Source of the DNA: JAFAFN01 sp963707555
GTDB lineage: Bacteria > Actinomycetota > Acidimicrobiia > Acidimicrobiales > Microtrichaceae
Direction of reading: 5' to 3'
Length of the DNA: 64,000 nt
NCBI GenBank assembly: GCA_963707555.1
Contig: CAVPQM010000017.1
Span: forward strand, 85,829-149,828
Shown here: one piece after another, positions 47,549-56,578 of the stretch
Layout of the letters: each line of letters starts with the position of its first letter
How positions within the stretch are numbered: the first letter of the stretch is position 1
The notes under the pieces: model-generated
The model's input: the letters and a program-made list of their open reading frames with translations, nothing else
What the model was told of the DNA's origin: nothing
The model's database searches: none
Translations under genes and position numbers: made by a program

Positions 47549-47554
47549 AGCCTA
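47549..47554 (-). promoter_or_regulatory. -10 element of the CaCA antiporter gene
   Basis: TAGGCT on the minus strand ends seven bases before the ATG at 47541; no Shine-Dalgarno. The YceI gene upstream ends only 84 bases before. Confidence 0.55.
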
Positions 47555-47637
47555 CCGACGCGCTGGACGGCCCCACGGTTCTCCCGGGTGCGGCCGCACC
47601 GTCGGGGCCGTCGACCGGCTCGACCGGCCTGGCCGTG

Positions 47638-48207
47638 TCAGGCCTGGGGGCGTTCCGGTTCGATGAGCTGCAGGTCGAGCTCGATCTTGATGACGTCGCC
47701 GAGCATGGCGCCGGGGATCGCAGGCATGAGGCCGAAGTCCTGGCGTCGGATCTGACCGGTTGCCTCGAAGCCGGCATGGCGGCGGCCATCCGCGGGGAAC
47801 TCGGCGACGCCGCCGAGCTCGACGTCGAGGGTCACCGGCCGTGTGGTGTCGCCGATCGTCAGGTCGCCGACCAGCTGCCACTCGTCGCCCGCACCGTCGA
47901 TCGACGTGGACGTGAACTGCAGGGTGGGTCGCAGGGCCACGTCGATCATGTCGGGCTGCAGCACGTGGGCGTCGCGGTCGCTGTTGCCGGTGTCGACCGA
48001 GGCCACGTCGATGGTCGCGCTGACCGTCGTGGACTCGGCGGTCGGCCCGACCTGCACGTCCGCGTCGAAGCGGGCGAACTGGCCGCGCACCTTCGACACG
48101 CCCAGATGGCGAATCGTGAAGTTCACGGCTGAGTGGTTCGTATCGACGATCCAGGTGCCGGGGTCGAGCGGGAGGGCGGGAGCGGTGGAATCGGTGAAAG
48201 AGGTCAT
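47638..48207 (-). CDS. YceI-family lipid-binding-like protein
   Basis: 189 residues of the YceI lipocalin-like fold. The N-terminal GTWIVDTNHSAVNFTIRHLG followed by KVRGQFARFDADV is the family signature; TVSATIDVASVDTGNSDRDA and HVLQPDMIDVALRPTLQFTS follow, and the protein ends with the strand IKIELDLQLI. Members bind isoprenoid quinones or amphiphiles; many are periplasmic, but no signal peptide is visible here, so this is the cytoplasmic type common in actinobacteria. It is divergent from the XRE regulator with 116 bases between the starts, and may be its target. Frame intact. Confidence 0.92.
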   Translation of the reverse strand: MTSFTDSTAPALPLDPGTWIVDTNHSAVNFTIRHLGVSKVRGQFARFDADVQVGPTAESTTVSATIDVASVDTGNSDRDAHVLQPDMIDVALRPTLQFTSTSIDGAGDEWQLVGDLTIGDTTRPVTLDVELGGVAEFPADGRRHAGFEATGQIRRQDFGLMPAIPGAMLGDVIKIELDLQLIEPERPQA

Positions 48208-48311
48208 GACGTCGACTCTGCGACCGGTCACCGCCCGGCGGGAGACCGGGTCGCTCCTGGGTGGGGCGAGCCTGGGTGTGAGAGGGCCAGGATCGCCGGC
48301 GGGTCGACTGG

Positions 48312-48317
48312 CACACT
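48312..48317 (+). promoter_or_regulatory. -10-like element of the XRE regulator gene
   Basis: CACACT ends six bases before the GTG at 48324. The same CACANT form is seen before the bkd operon and the MerR gene. Confidence 0.4.
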
Positions 48318-48323
48318 GGAACG

Positions 48324-49184
48324 GTGACCGAACTGCCCGCGCTCGCGACGTTCCTCCGGAACCGCCGTGAGCGTGTCTCGCCCGCCTCGGTGGGGCTGAC
48401 GCCAAATGGTCGGCGTCGTACACCGGGGCTACGCCGTGAAGAGGTGGCGACCCTCGCCGGGGTGAGCGTCGACTACCTGGTGCGTCTCGAGCAGGGTCGG
48501 GACACGAACCCGTCGCACGAGGTCCTGTTGGCGCTGGCCGACGCCCTGCAGCTGAACACCGACGAGACCGGGCACCTCATGGCGCTGGCCTCGGTCGGCA
48601 ACTCGCCGCGCATGGAGCAGCTCTGCCCCTCGGTGCCGAGGTTGGACGCGACGGTGCCACCGTCGGTGCAGGCGATGCTCGACCGCATGGACCCGACGCC
48701 CGCGCACGTCGTCGGGCCGATCGGCGACGTCATCGGGTCGAACGCGACGTGGCGAGCGCTGGTCGCGCCGTTGGGGCTCGACGACGGCGCCAACCTCGCC
48801 CGGCACGTCTTCGCCCACGGCGAGGTCTATCTCGACTGGGCCGCGGTGGCCGACGCACAGGTCGACCGGCTGCGCACCGCGCAGCTGTTCCTCGGCGACG
48901 ACGAACGGCTCGCCGCACTGGTGGCCGAGCTGCTCGAGCTGCCCGAGTTCGAACAGCGCTGGAACGGGCAGGCGCCGGCCGATCCCGGGCGTGGCCGTCT
49001 CCGGTTGCGGCACCCCGACGCCGGAGTGCTCGAGTGGGAGTACGAATCGATGACGCTCGCCGACGACGATCAGCGACTCGTCGCCTGGCTGCCGGCCGAC
49101 GCGGCCGCCGAGTCGGCGCTCGAACGGCTGGCCGGTCACGCCCCGGTCTCCCCCGCTCGTCTGCGGGTCGTCGGCGACGACTGA
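48324..49184 (+). CDS. XRE-family regulator with MmyB-like ligand domain
   Basis: 286 residues. N-terminal helix-turn-helix: LATFLRNRRERVSPASVGL, then TPGLRREEVATLAGVSVDYL and RLEQGRDTNPSHEVLLALAD. The C-terminal two-thirds is the MmyB-like sensor domain, with HVVGPIGDVIGSNATWRALV and HPDAGVLEWEYESMTLADDD; in Streptomyces MmyB controls methylenomycin genes, and the domain is thought to bind fatty-acid-like ligands. In actinobacteria such regulators very often sit next to short-chain dehydrogenases, as here (SDR 78 bases downstream). Control of the SDR and YceI genes is likely. Frame intact. Confidence 0.92.
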   Translation: MTELPALATFLRNRRERVSPASVGLTPNGRRRTPGLRREEVATLAGVSVDYLVRLEQGRDTNPSHEVLLALADALQLNTDETGHLMALASVGNSPRMEQLCPSVPRLDATVPPSVQAMLDRMDPTPAHVVGPIGDVIGSNATWRALVAPLGLDDGANLARHVFAHGEVYLDWAAVADAQVDRLRTAQLFLGDDERLAALVAELLELPEFEQRWNGQAPADPGRGRLRLRHPDAGVLEWEYESMTLADDDQRLVAWLPADAAAESALERLAGHAPVSPARLRVVGDD

Positions 49185-49262
49185 TCCCCACACGCCCCAC
49201 TCGGCGGGCTGCGGGCGGTTCCGTTCCGGCCGACGGCGCTCGACCTTCGCGATGATGGGCGC

Positions 49263-50192
49263 ATGACACAGGCCCACTGGCACACCGACCAGGTCCCCGA
49301 CCTGACCGGCCGCACGTTCGTCGTCACCGGCTCCAACAGCGGCCTCGGCCTGGCCACGGCCCGCCACCTGGCCGGACACGGAGCGTCGGTCGTGATGGCG
49401 GTGCGCGACGAGGCCAAGGGGCGACGAGCCGCGACCGAGATCCGCGCCGCGCACCCTGGCGCGCAGCTCGAGGTCCGCCGTCTCGACCTGGCCGACCTGG
49501 ACTCGGTCCGGTCGTTCGCCGCCGGCCTGCACGAGCGCGGCGCCGACATCGACGGCCTGATCAACAACGCGGGTGTGATGGGACCCCCGCGGTCGCTGAG
49601 CCCGCAGGGCAACGAGACGCAGTTCGCCAGCAACCACCTCGGCCACTTCGCCCTCACCGGTCTCGTGCTCGACCAGCTCCGAGGGGGAACCGATCCTCGC
49701 GTCGTCACGGTGACCTCGATGCTGCACCGCGGTGCTCGGATCGACTTCGACGACCTGACCGGCGAGCACAGCTACGCGGCCATGACGGCCTACGGCCAGT
49801 CGAAGCTCGCGAACCTGCTCTTCGCGCTCGAGCTCGATCGCAGGCTCCGCGCGGCCGGCAGCCCCGTGCGCAGCCTGGCGGCCCATCCCGGGTACACCGC
49901 GACGAACCTGCAGACCACCGGCCCGACCGGTCTCGCCCGGTTGGCCGGCGGTCTCGCCAACCGGCTGGTCGCCCAGGACGTCGACAAGGGGGTCCTGCCG
50001 CAGCTGTACGCCGCAACGGCCCCGGGTGTCGAGGGCGGCCAGTTCTTCGGTCCCGACGGGTGGCGCGAGATGCGCGGCGACCCGACGCTCGTCACCCCGG
50101 ATCCCGCGGCGCTGGACCTCACGGTCGCCGACCGGCTCTGGCAGGTGTCCGAGGAGCTGACCGGCGTCCACTTCGATCTCCCCTCCGCCTGA
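49263..50192 (+). CDS. Short-chain dehydrogenase/reductase (retinol-dehydrogenase-like)
   Basis: 309 residues. NADP-binding TGSNSGLGLATARHLAGHGA at 20-40, NNAGVMGPP, the catalytic tyrosine motif YGQSKLANLL (Y and K separated by three residues) and the serine in VTVTSMLHRGA. A C-terminal extension with GGQFFGPDGWREMRGDP matches the large actinobacterial group annotated as oxidoreductases similar to retinol dehydrogenases. The substrate is unknown; members usually act on hydrophobic alcohols or ketones. It follows the MmyB-like regulator and converges on copB. Frame intact. Confidence 0.91.
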   Translation: MTQAHWHTDQVPDLTGRTFVVTGSNSGLGLATARHLAGHGASVVMAVRDEAKGRRAATEIRAAHPGAQLEVRRLDLADLDSVRSFAAGLHERGADIDGLINNAGVMGPPRSLSPQGNETQFASNHLGHFALTGLVLDQLRGGTDPRVVTVTSMLHRGARIDFDDLTGEHSYAAMTAYGQSKLANLLFALELDRRLRAAGSPVRSLAAHPGYTATNLQTTGPTGLARLAGGLANRLVAQDVDKGVLPQLYAATAPGVEGGQFFGPDGWREMRGDPTLVTPDPAALDLTVADRLWQVSEELTGVHFDLPSA

Positions 50193-50247
50193 TCGAGGGC
50201 GAACGAGCAGTCGGACCGTCGGCAGCGGCCTCGCCGAGCCGGCCCCG

Positions 50248-52351
50248 TCAGCGGTCGACGGGTGACAGGCGCAGGCGTCGCAGCAGCTGGGCGTTGAGCG
50301 CCACCACGATCGTCGACAGGCTCATGAGGATCGCACCGACGGCAGGTGAGAGGTCGACGCCCGCCCAGGCGAACACACCCGCGGCGAGCGGGATCGCGAG
50401 CACGTTGTAGCCCGCGGCCCACGCGAGGTTCTGGATCATCTTGCGGTAGGTCGCACGCGAGAGCCGGACGACGCCGGTCACCGACCGGGGGTCGCTCGAG
50501 GCGAGCACGACCCCGGCGGATTCGAGCGCGACGTCGGTGCCGGCGCCGATGGCGAGGCCGACGTCCGCACGGGCCAGGGCGGGCGCGTCGTTCACGCCGT
50601 CGCCCACCATGGCGACCTTCAGGCCCTGGCGCTGCAGGTCGGCCACGGCCCGGTCCTTGTCCTCGGGCAGGACCTCGGCGAGGACCCGGTCCAGGCCGAG
50701 CTCGGCGCCGACGGCATCGGCGACCTGGTGGGCGTCGCCGGTGATCATGACGACCTCGAGCCCCAGGTCCTGGAGCTCGTCGACGGCCTGGTGGGCCTCG
50801 GGGCGGATCTCGTCCTCGACCGCGAACGCGCCGATGACATCGTCGTCGCGCAGCAGGTAGAGCACCGCGGCGCCACGGTCGGACCACTCCGAGGTCCGCA
50901 TCGCGAGGTCCGCGGGCACGTCGGTGTCGAGCTCGCGCAGCAGCGCCGGGCCACCGACGGAGTACGCCACGCCGTCGATGGTCGCCTGGACACCGCGACC
51001 GGGTCGCGACCGGAAGTCGTCGGACGACGGGACCGCACCTGCCTGCTCGGCGTGGCGGGTGATGGCCCGGGCGAGCGGGTGCTCGCTGTCGCGCTCGACG
51101 GCACCCGCGAGGGCGACGACGGCGGACTCGTCCGTTCCGCTCGGCGGCGGCGACGTCGGTGACGACGTGGGCTCCCTTGGTCAGGGTGCCGGTCTTGTCG
51201 AACAACACGGTGCCGACGGTGCGCATCCGTTCGAGCGCGAGTCGGTCCTTGACCAGGATCCCGGCGCGAGCAGCCACCGCGGTCGAGATGGCGATGACGA
51301 GCGGGATCGCGAGGCCGAGGGCGTGCGGACAGGCGATGACCAACACGGTGACGGTCGTGGTCACCGCGGCGTCGACGTCACCGAGCGCGGACCACACGAC
51401 GAACGTGACCAGCGCGGCGCCGGTGGCGACGTAGAAGAGCAACGCGGCGAAGCGATCGGCGAGCACCTGGGCCCGGCTGCTCGACGCCTGGGCGTCGGCG
51501 ACCATGCGTTGGATGCCGGCCAATGCGGTGTCGTCGCCGACCGCGGTCACCCGCAAGCGCAGCGACGAGTCCGTCGAGACCGTGCCGGCGACGACGGTGT
51601 CGCCGACGGATCGGGCCACCGGCCGGGATTCACCGGTGATCATCGACTCGTCGAGCTCGGCGGTGCCCTCGACGATCTCGCCGTCGACGGGCACACGTCC
51701 GCCGGAGCGGACCAGCACCGTGTCACCCACGGCGAGCTGATCGATCGTGACGGTCGTCACGGTGCCGTCGGGTGCGACGAGCTCGGCGTCGTCGGGGATG
51801 AGGTCGGCGAGCGCGGCGAGCGCGCCGCGGGCCTGGCCGATGGCCTTCATCTCCTGCCAGTGGCCGAGCAGCATGATCGTGACCAGCGCGGCGAGCTCCC
51901 ACCAGAAGTCCATGTCGAACCAGCCGAGGCTCGTCGCCATGGATGCCACGTAGGCCACGCTGATCGCCATCGAGATGAGCAGCATCATCGCGGGCTGACG
52001 GTCACGGATCTCGTGCAGACCACCCTGCAGGAAGGGCCAACCACCCCAGAGGAACACCACGGTGCCGAGCACCGGGCCGACCCAGCGCATGCCCGGGAAG
52101 TCGATCGTGTAGCCGAACCAGTCCATGACCATGTGGCTGGTCACGACGAGCGGGATCGTCAGGACGAGCGAGATCCAGAAGCGACGCCGGAACATCTCCG
52201 GATCGTGACCCGCATGCTGGTCGTGGCCGGCATGACCGTGGGTGTCGCGGCCAGCTCCGTGGCCGTGGGCGTGCTGGCCGTCTGGAGCCCCGTCGGCAGC
52301 GTGGTCAGCGTGACCGTGGTGTTGGTGTGCTGTGTCGGACGGTGAGGACAT
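50248..52351 (-). CDS. copB: Copper-exporting P1B-type ATPase (CopB-like), one frame break
   Basis: About 700 residues. The N-terminus is a histidine-rich segment (HQHHGHADHAADG, HAHGHGAGRDTHGH) in place of a CXXC metal domain. The membrane metal-binding motif is CPHALGLAIPLV, the CPH variant of P1B-3 CopB ATPases. Actuator MITGESRPVA, phosphorylation site DKTGTLTKG and hinge MVGDGVNDAPALA are complete, ending with the LAWAAGYNVLAIPLAAGV and final helices. One shift near 51145 moves between frames. The ATG has AAGGAG upstream, and a perfect CsoR-type palindrome lies 25-41 bases before it, which supports copper control. Confidence 0.92.
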
Positions 52352-52375
52352 GTTCGATCACTCCTTGGAGCGACG

Positions 52376-52392
52376 ATACCCCCAGGGGGTAT
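52376..52392 (-). promoter_or_regulatory. CsoR-type copper operator of copB
   Basis: ATACCCCCAGGGGGTAT is a perfect palindrome around one central base and matches the TACCCC-GGGGTA consensus of CsoR repressors. It lies just upstream of the copB ribosome binding site. No csoR gene is in the window. Confidence 0.75.
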
Positions 52393-52457
52393 TCGGAACA
52401 AGGGCCGGGAGTGCTGAGTGGTTTCACCCAGTTGCGCCAGGATCCATGGACATGCAC

Positions 52458-52482
52458 CCCTGCACGTGCAACCCTGCACGTG
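52458..52482. promoter_or_regulatory. Direct repeat with GCACGTGC core upstream of the TetR gene
   Basis: CCCTGCACGTG occurs twice, at 52458 and 52472 (14-base spacing, a little over one helical turn), 43-67 bases before the TetR start. It is a candidate operator for that regulator. Confidence 0.4.
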
Positions 52483-52524
52483 GGTCTGGTGAGGAAGTGC
52501 GTGGATGGGAGGAGACGGCCGCTC

Positions 52525-53118
52525 ATGACGGAACGGAACGACGAGCGCCTGGCGGAGACGCGGGCACGACTGCTCGATGCGGTCATCGACTCGCTTGCCG
52601 AGCGCGGCTACCACGCGACGTCGACGACCGAGGTCGCCCGACGCTCGGGGCTCACCCGCGGCGCGCAGCTCCACCACTTCGGCACCAAGGAACGCATGAT
52701 GGTCGCGGCGGTCGACCGTCTGAACGAGCGCTCCCACGCCGACGAGATCGCGCAGGCACTCGGCGAGGTGCCGAGCGAGGACCGGGTCCGCGTCGCCCTC
52801 GAGGTGCTCGCGACGCTGGTGTCGGGTGCCGAGCCGCAGGCCTACGCCGAGCTGTGGGTGGCGTCCCGTGACCAGCCGGCGCTCGCCGAGGCCCTGCAGG
52901 CGAACGATGAAGTGGCGCGCGCTGCCGTGTGCGCGTTGTTCGGCGAGGAGCTGCTCGGGCGCGCCGGCCCGCGGTTCCACGAACTGCTCGATGTCGTGTT
53001 GTACGCGCTGCGCGGCATGGCACTGGATGCACATCTGGCGTCGGAGGACGACCAACGGAGCCGCAAGGAGATGATCGTCGGCATGGCGCCGCTACTGGGA
53101 GAGGCACTGGACGCATGA
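52525..53118 (+). CDS. TetR-family transcriptional regulator
   Basis: 197 residues. The start MTERNDERLAETRARLLDAV leads to the helix-turn-helix HATSTTEVARRSGLTRGAQL and the HFGTKERMMVAAVDRL segment. The C-terminal domain with AEPQAYAELWVASRDQPAL is of the common TetR_C type with unknown ligand. GGGAGGAG lies 13 bases upstream of the ATG, with the direct repeat further up. Its stop overlaps the start of the giant pentapeptide-repeat lipoprotein gene (ATGA), so the two are translated together and the regulator probably controls that gene. Copper control seems unlikely. Frame intact. Confidence 0.9.
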   Translation: MTERNDERLAETRARLLDAVIDSLAERGYHATSTTEVARRSGLTRGAQLHHFGTKERMMVAAVDRLNERSHADEIAQALGEVPSEDRVRVALEVLATLVSGAEPQAYAELWVASRDQPALAEALQANDEVARAAVCALFGEELLGRAGPRFHELLDVVLYALRGMALDAHLASEDDQRSRKEMIVGMAPLLGEALDA

Positions 53119-56100
53119 AGGCACAGCGGAAGAAGGGGTTCGCGGCCGCGTGTGTCGCGCTCGTGGTGTTCACCACGGTCCTGCCGGCGTGCGCGCCGCC
53201 CGATCCACCGCCCCCGACAACTGCGCCCATCACCCCGACCAGCGTCGCGACGATGCTGGTCGAGAAGGCGGGCGGCATCGCTGCGGGCAAGGCCGCTGGG
53301 TTCGTCATGTCGGTCATCGGGCTGAACTCGTTGTTCCCCGACGACCAGACGAAACAGCTCCAGGAGATCCAACGCCAGCTCGACGGCATCTCGCTCCAAC
53401 TCGTCCAGGTCGAGGAGTCCCTCAGCACACTGATCGGCGGCCTCGCGGATGCTCAGTTGAGCACGGAGCTCCACGCACTGCAGGACGAGGCCGTCCTCGT
53501 CGGCGTGCTCTACACCGAGCACTTCAAGCCGTTGCTCGCGGCGGCGAGCGCCCACCGGGCGGCGACGGACAGCGGTGACCAGCAGCGCATCGATGACGCG
53601 TTCACCAAGCTGATCCGTGCCCGCAACGACTTCTACACGGCGTACGACCGCTCGAACGCGAGTGCGCTGTCGCTCAAGATCAGCAACCGGTTGGTTCCGG
53701 GTGACGCGACGTCCGCGCTCGCCGCGAAGGGTCGAGTGCTGTTGAGCCGACCCGGCGCTCGACACCTCACCTCGGCCGACTCCGCCCAGATCCGGGAGCT
53801 GTACGACAGCTTCGCCGAGTACGAGGCGCTCGCTGCGTGGATGCGGATGGAGCGCTGGATCCCCTCGGAACCCACTCCGCCGGAAGGCACCTCGCCGGGC
53901 AATGCCGACATCTACGAGAACGCCCGGAAGGAGTACCTCGATCGGACCCGGAGAGAACACGCCGGCCTTCCGCCGGTGATCCCGGCCGACGTCGTCATCG
54001 ACGCTGGTCCGGGTCCTGCTCGGACGACCACGAACGGCGCCGCCATGTGGCAGCCGGTGGCGTCGGCGGTTCGCTACCAGCCCGACAACCGAGATCCCGG
54101 CACGGTGCCGGTGGCGCTCGACGGGCTCAACGCCGACGCTCGTCGAAGCTACGGCGACTGGCAGATCCCGACGATGGCGACGCTGCGCTCGCTGTTGAGC
54201 GGCTTCGTACCGGCGTCTGGTTCGACGCCCGGCAGCTTCCTCGCCGGACTCCATCCGTCGAGCGCGACGTGGCGGACGATCGCCGACAGCACGCCGTGGC
54301 CCTACATCTGGTCGAGCGACGTCGTCACGTTCACCGGGGCGTGCTCGACGCACGTCAACAACGCGCCGTTCACCCACTACACGGTGCGGCTCCACGACGC
54401 AGTCGGAACCTCGACCCCGACGCCGGTCCCTGGTGGCCGGCCCGCGTTGCCGGCGACGGCCTACGACCCCGACTGGAGAACGCGCACGCCGAACTGCGAC
54501 GAGTTCGTGGCCACGACGTTCGCAGGTCCGACCGCGCTCGGCGGGTTCCTCGCGACCCGCACCGTCGGTGCGAGCCCGATCGACCACATGGCGCAGGGCG
54601 GCGGGACCTACCTCCGCCCGAACGCCGACCTTCGCTTCGCCGACCTGACGACGCTGTACCTCGCCGGGCTCGACATGAGCGGCTCGGACCTGCGCGGCGC
54701 GACGTTCGTCGGCACCGATCTGACGGACGCGGACCTGAGCGGCGCACGACTCGACGGTGTCACCTCGAGCGGCATCGTCGGTGTCCCAGCGAGGCTGCCC
54801 GCCGGTTGGGCGTTGGTCGACGGACGCCTCGTCGGACCGGGCACGACCCTCACCGGCGCCGACCTGAGCGGCGCGGATCTGCGCGCCGTGAACCTCGCCG
54901 GGGTCAGATCAGGGGGTCTCGACTGCACCGGTTGCCTCCTGCCCAGCGGATGGCTCTGGAGCGGACTTCCGTCCGGCTACCTCGTGCATCGCACGGCGGA
55001 CCTCACGGGCGCCGAGCTCGTCGGCGTCGACCTCGGTGCGGTGGATCTGAGCGGCGCCGACCTCACCGGTGCCGACCTGTCGAACGCGCATCTCGCGGCG
55101 TCCGACCTCGCCGGGGCGAACCTGACGAACGCCAGGCTCGTCGGCACCGATCTCTCCGGCGCACGTCTGGCCGGGGCCAGGCTGACCGGAGCGACGCTGC
55201 AGGGTGCCAGGCTGACGGGTGTGTCATCCGGCGGCATCGTCGGCACCCCGACCCTGCCGACCGGATGGGCGCTGGTCAACGGACACCTCGCAGGTCGTGG
55301 GGCGTTGCTCGAGGGAGCGAACCTCGACAAGGGCGACCTCAGCAGCGCCGACCTGACGGGGGCCGACCTCACCCGGGCGTCGTTGAAGGCCGCGACGCTG
55401 ACCAATGCGACGTTGACGAACGTGAAGCTGACCGGGGCGGACATCACCGGGGCACGGTTCGGGACCGACAACGACAACAAGTTGGCGGGCATCGTGTCGG
55501 GCTTCCTCACCGGGGTGCCGGCGCAGCTGCCGGCGTCGGGTCGGTTCCGCATCGTCGAGCGCTACTTCGTCGGTCCGAGCGCCAACCTGTCCGGCGCGAG
55601 GTTCTCCCCCAGCGCCCAACTCGGTGTCGCCCTCTCCGCCACCAACTTCACCGGCGCCCACCTGAACGGGCTGAACCTGACCGGCGCGTTCCTGAACAAC
55701 GCGAACCTGACGGACGCGGTCCTCACGGACACGACGCTGACCGGAGCGAACCTGTCGGCCGCGACGCTCAGCGGCGTCCGCTCCGGCGGCATCGTCGGCA
55801 CCCCGGTGCTCCCGGCCGGATGGAAGGTCCTCGACGGACACCTGGTCGGGCCGGGCGCCAACCTGGTGGGCGCCAGTCTCGCCGGCGCCGATCTCAGGGA
55901 CCTGGACCTGACCGGCGCCGACCTCACCGGCGCCGACCTGGTCGGAGCCGATCTCACCGGCGCCGACCTCACCGGTGTGAGCCTCACCCTCGCCGACGTG
56001 AGGAATGCGACGTTGACGGACGCGGACATCACCGGCGTCTCGCTCCTCACCGACGACGACAACAAGTTGGCGGGCATCGTGTCGGGCGGCCTCGTCGGGG

Positions 56101-56459
56101 CACCGACGCTGCTGCCCCTCTCCGGTCGAGTCCGCATCGTCGAGGGCTACCTCATCGGTCCGAGCGCCAACCTGTCCGGCGCCAGGTTCTCGCCGGGCGC
56201 GCAGCTGGGCGTCGCGCTGAGCGCCGCGAACTTCAGCCACGCCGACCTGACCGGGCTCGACCTGTCCGGCGCGTTCCTGAACAACGCGAACCTGACCGGC
56301 GCGGTACTGACCGGCACGACGCTGACCGGAGCGAACCTGTCGGCCGCCACGCTCACCGGCGTGACCTCGGGCGGCATCGTGGGCACCCCGGCGCTGCCCG
56401 CCGGATGGAGCGTCATCGACGGCTACCTCGTCGGCCCGGGGGCCGTTCCGCCGGCGTGA
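53115..56459 (+). CDS. Giant pentapeptide-repeat lipoprotein, 1,114 aa
   Basis: A lipoprotein signal (VALVVFTTVLPAC, lipobox cysteine C26) is followed by a Pro/Thr spacer and a helical domain of about 250 residues with coiled-coil character (QLQEIQRQLDGISLQLVQVE). Residues 290-500 are a globular region with WQIPTMATLRSLLSGFV, similar to DUF1566-type carbohydrate-associated modules. From about 500 to the end are pentapeptide repeats (A(D/N)LxG type) that fold as a right-handed square beta-helix. They are interrupted by seven modules of the form SGGIVGTPxLPxGWxxxxG followed by LxGPG. Frame intact over 3.3 kb, which contrasts with its neighbours. It is co-translated with TetR. Function unknown; an extracellular surface scaffold is likely. 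Confidence 0.85.
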   Translation: MKAQRKKGFAAACVALVVFTTVLPACAPPDPPPPTTAPITPTSVATMLVEKAGGIAAGKAAGFVMSVIGLNSLFPDDQTKQLQEIQRQLDGISLQLVQVEESLSTLIGGLADAQLSTELHALQDEAVLVGVLYTEHFKPLLAAASAHRAATDSGDQQRIDDAFTKLIRARNDFYTAYDRSNASALSLKISNRLVPGDATSALAAKGRVLLSRPGARHLTSADSAQIRELYDSFAEYEALAAWMRMERWIPSEPTPPEGTSPGNADIYENARKEYLDRTRREHAGLPPVIPADVVIDAGPGPARTTTNGAAMWQPVASAVRYQPDNRDPGTVPVALDGLNADARRSYGDWQIPTMATLRSLLSGFVPASGSTPGSFLAGLHPSSATWRTIADSTPWPYIWSSDVVTFTGACSTHVNNAPFTHYTVRLHDAVGTSTPTPVPGGRPALPATAYDPDWRTRTPNCDEFVATTFAGPTALGGFLATRTVGASPIDHMAQGGGTYLRPNADLRFADLTTLYLAGLDMSGSDLRGATFVGTDLTDADLSGARLDGVTSSGIVGVPARLPAGWALVDGRLVGPGTTLTGADLSGADLRAVNLAGVRSGGLDCTGCLLPSGWLWSGLPSGYLVHRTADLTGAELVGVDLGAVDLSGADLTGADLSNAHLAASDLAGANLTNARLVGTDLSGARLAGARLTGATLQGARLTGVSSGGIVGTPTLPTGWALVNGHLAGRGALLEGANLDKGDLSSADLTGADLTRASLKAATLTNATLTNVKLTGADITGARFGTDNDNKLAGIVSGFLTGVPAQLPASGRFRIVERYFVGPSANLSGARFSPSAQLGVALSATNFTGAHLNGLNLTGAFLNNANLTDAVLTDTTLTGANLSAATLSGVRSGGIVGTPVLPAGWKVLDGHLVGPGANLVGASLAGADLRDLDLTGADLTGADLVGADLTGADLTGVSLTLADVRNATLTDADITGVSLLTDDDNKLAGIVSGGLVGAPTLLPLSGRVRIVEGYLIGPSANLSGARFSPGAQLGVALSAANFSHADLTGLDLSGAFLNNANLTGAVLTGTTLTGANLSAATLTGVTSGGIVGTPALPAGWSVIDGYLVGPGAVPPA

Positions 56460-56463
56460 ATCG

Positions 56464-56504
56464 CAGTGCCCGGTCGGTCGTGGTTGTCGGCCGACCGGGC
56501 ACTG
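56464..56504 (+). terminator. Strong hairpin terminator after the pentapeptide-repeat gene
   Basis: A perfect 14-base inverted repeat, CAGTGCCCGGTCGG and CCGACCGGGCACTG, with a 13-base loop starts five bases after the stop codon. No T-run follows. Confidence 0.8.
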
Positions 56505-56578
56505 TGGGGGTTCCGCTGCCGAGGTTGCTGCCGCCCGCCACCGTGGCGCCCACAGGACCGCCGCCTGCGAATCGCTGG

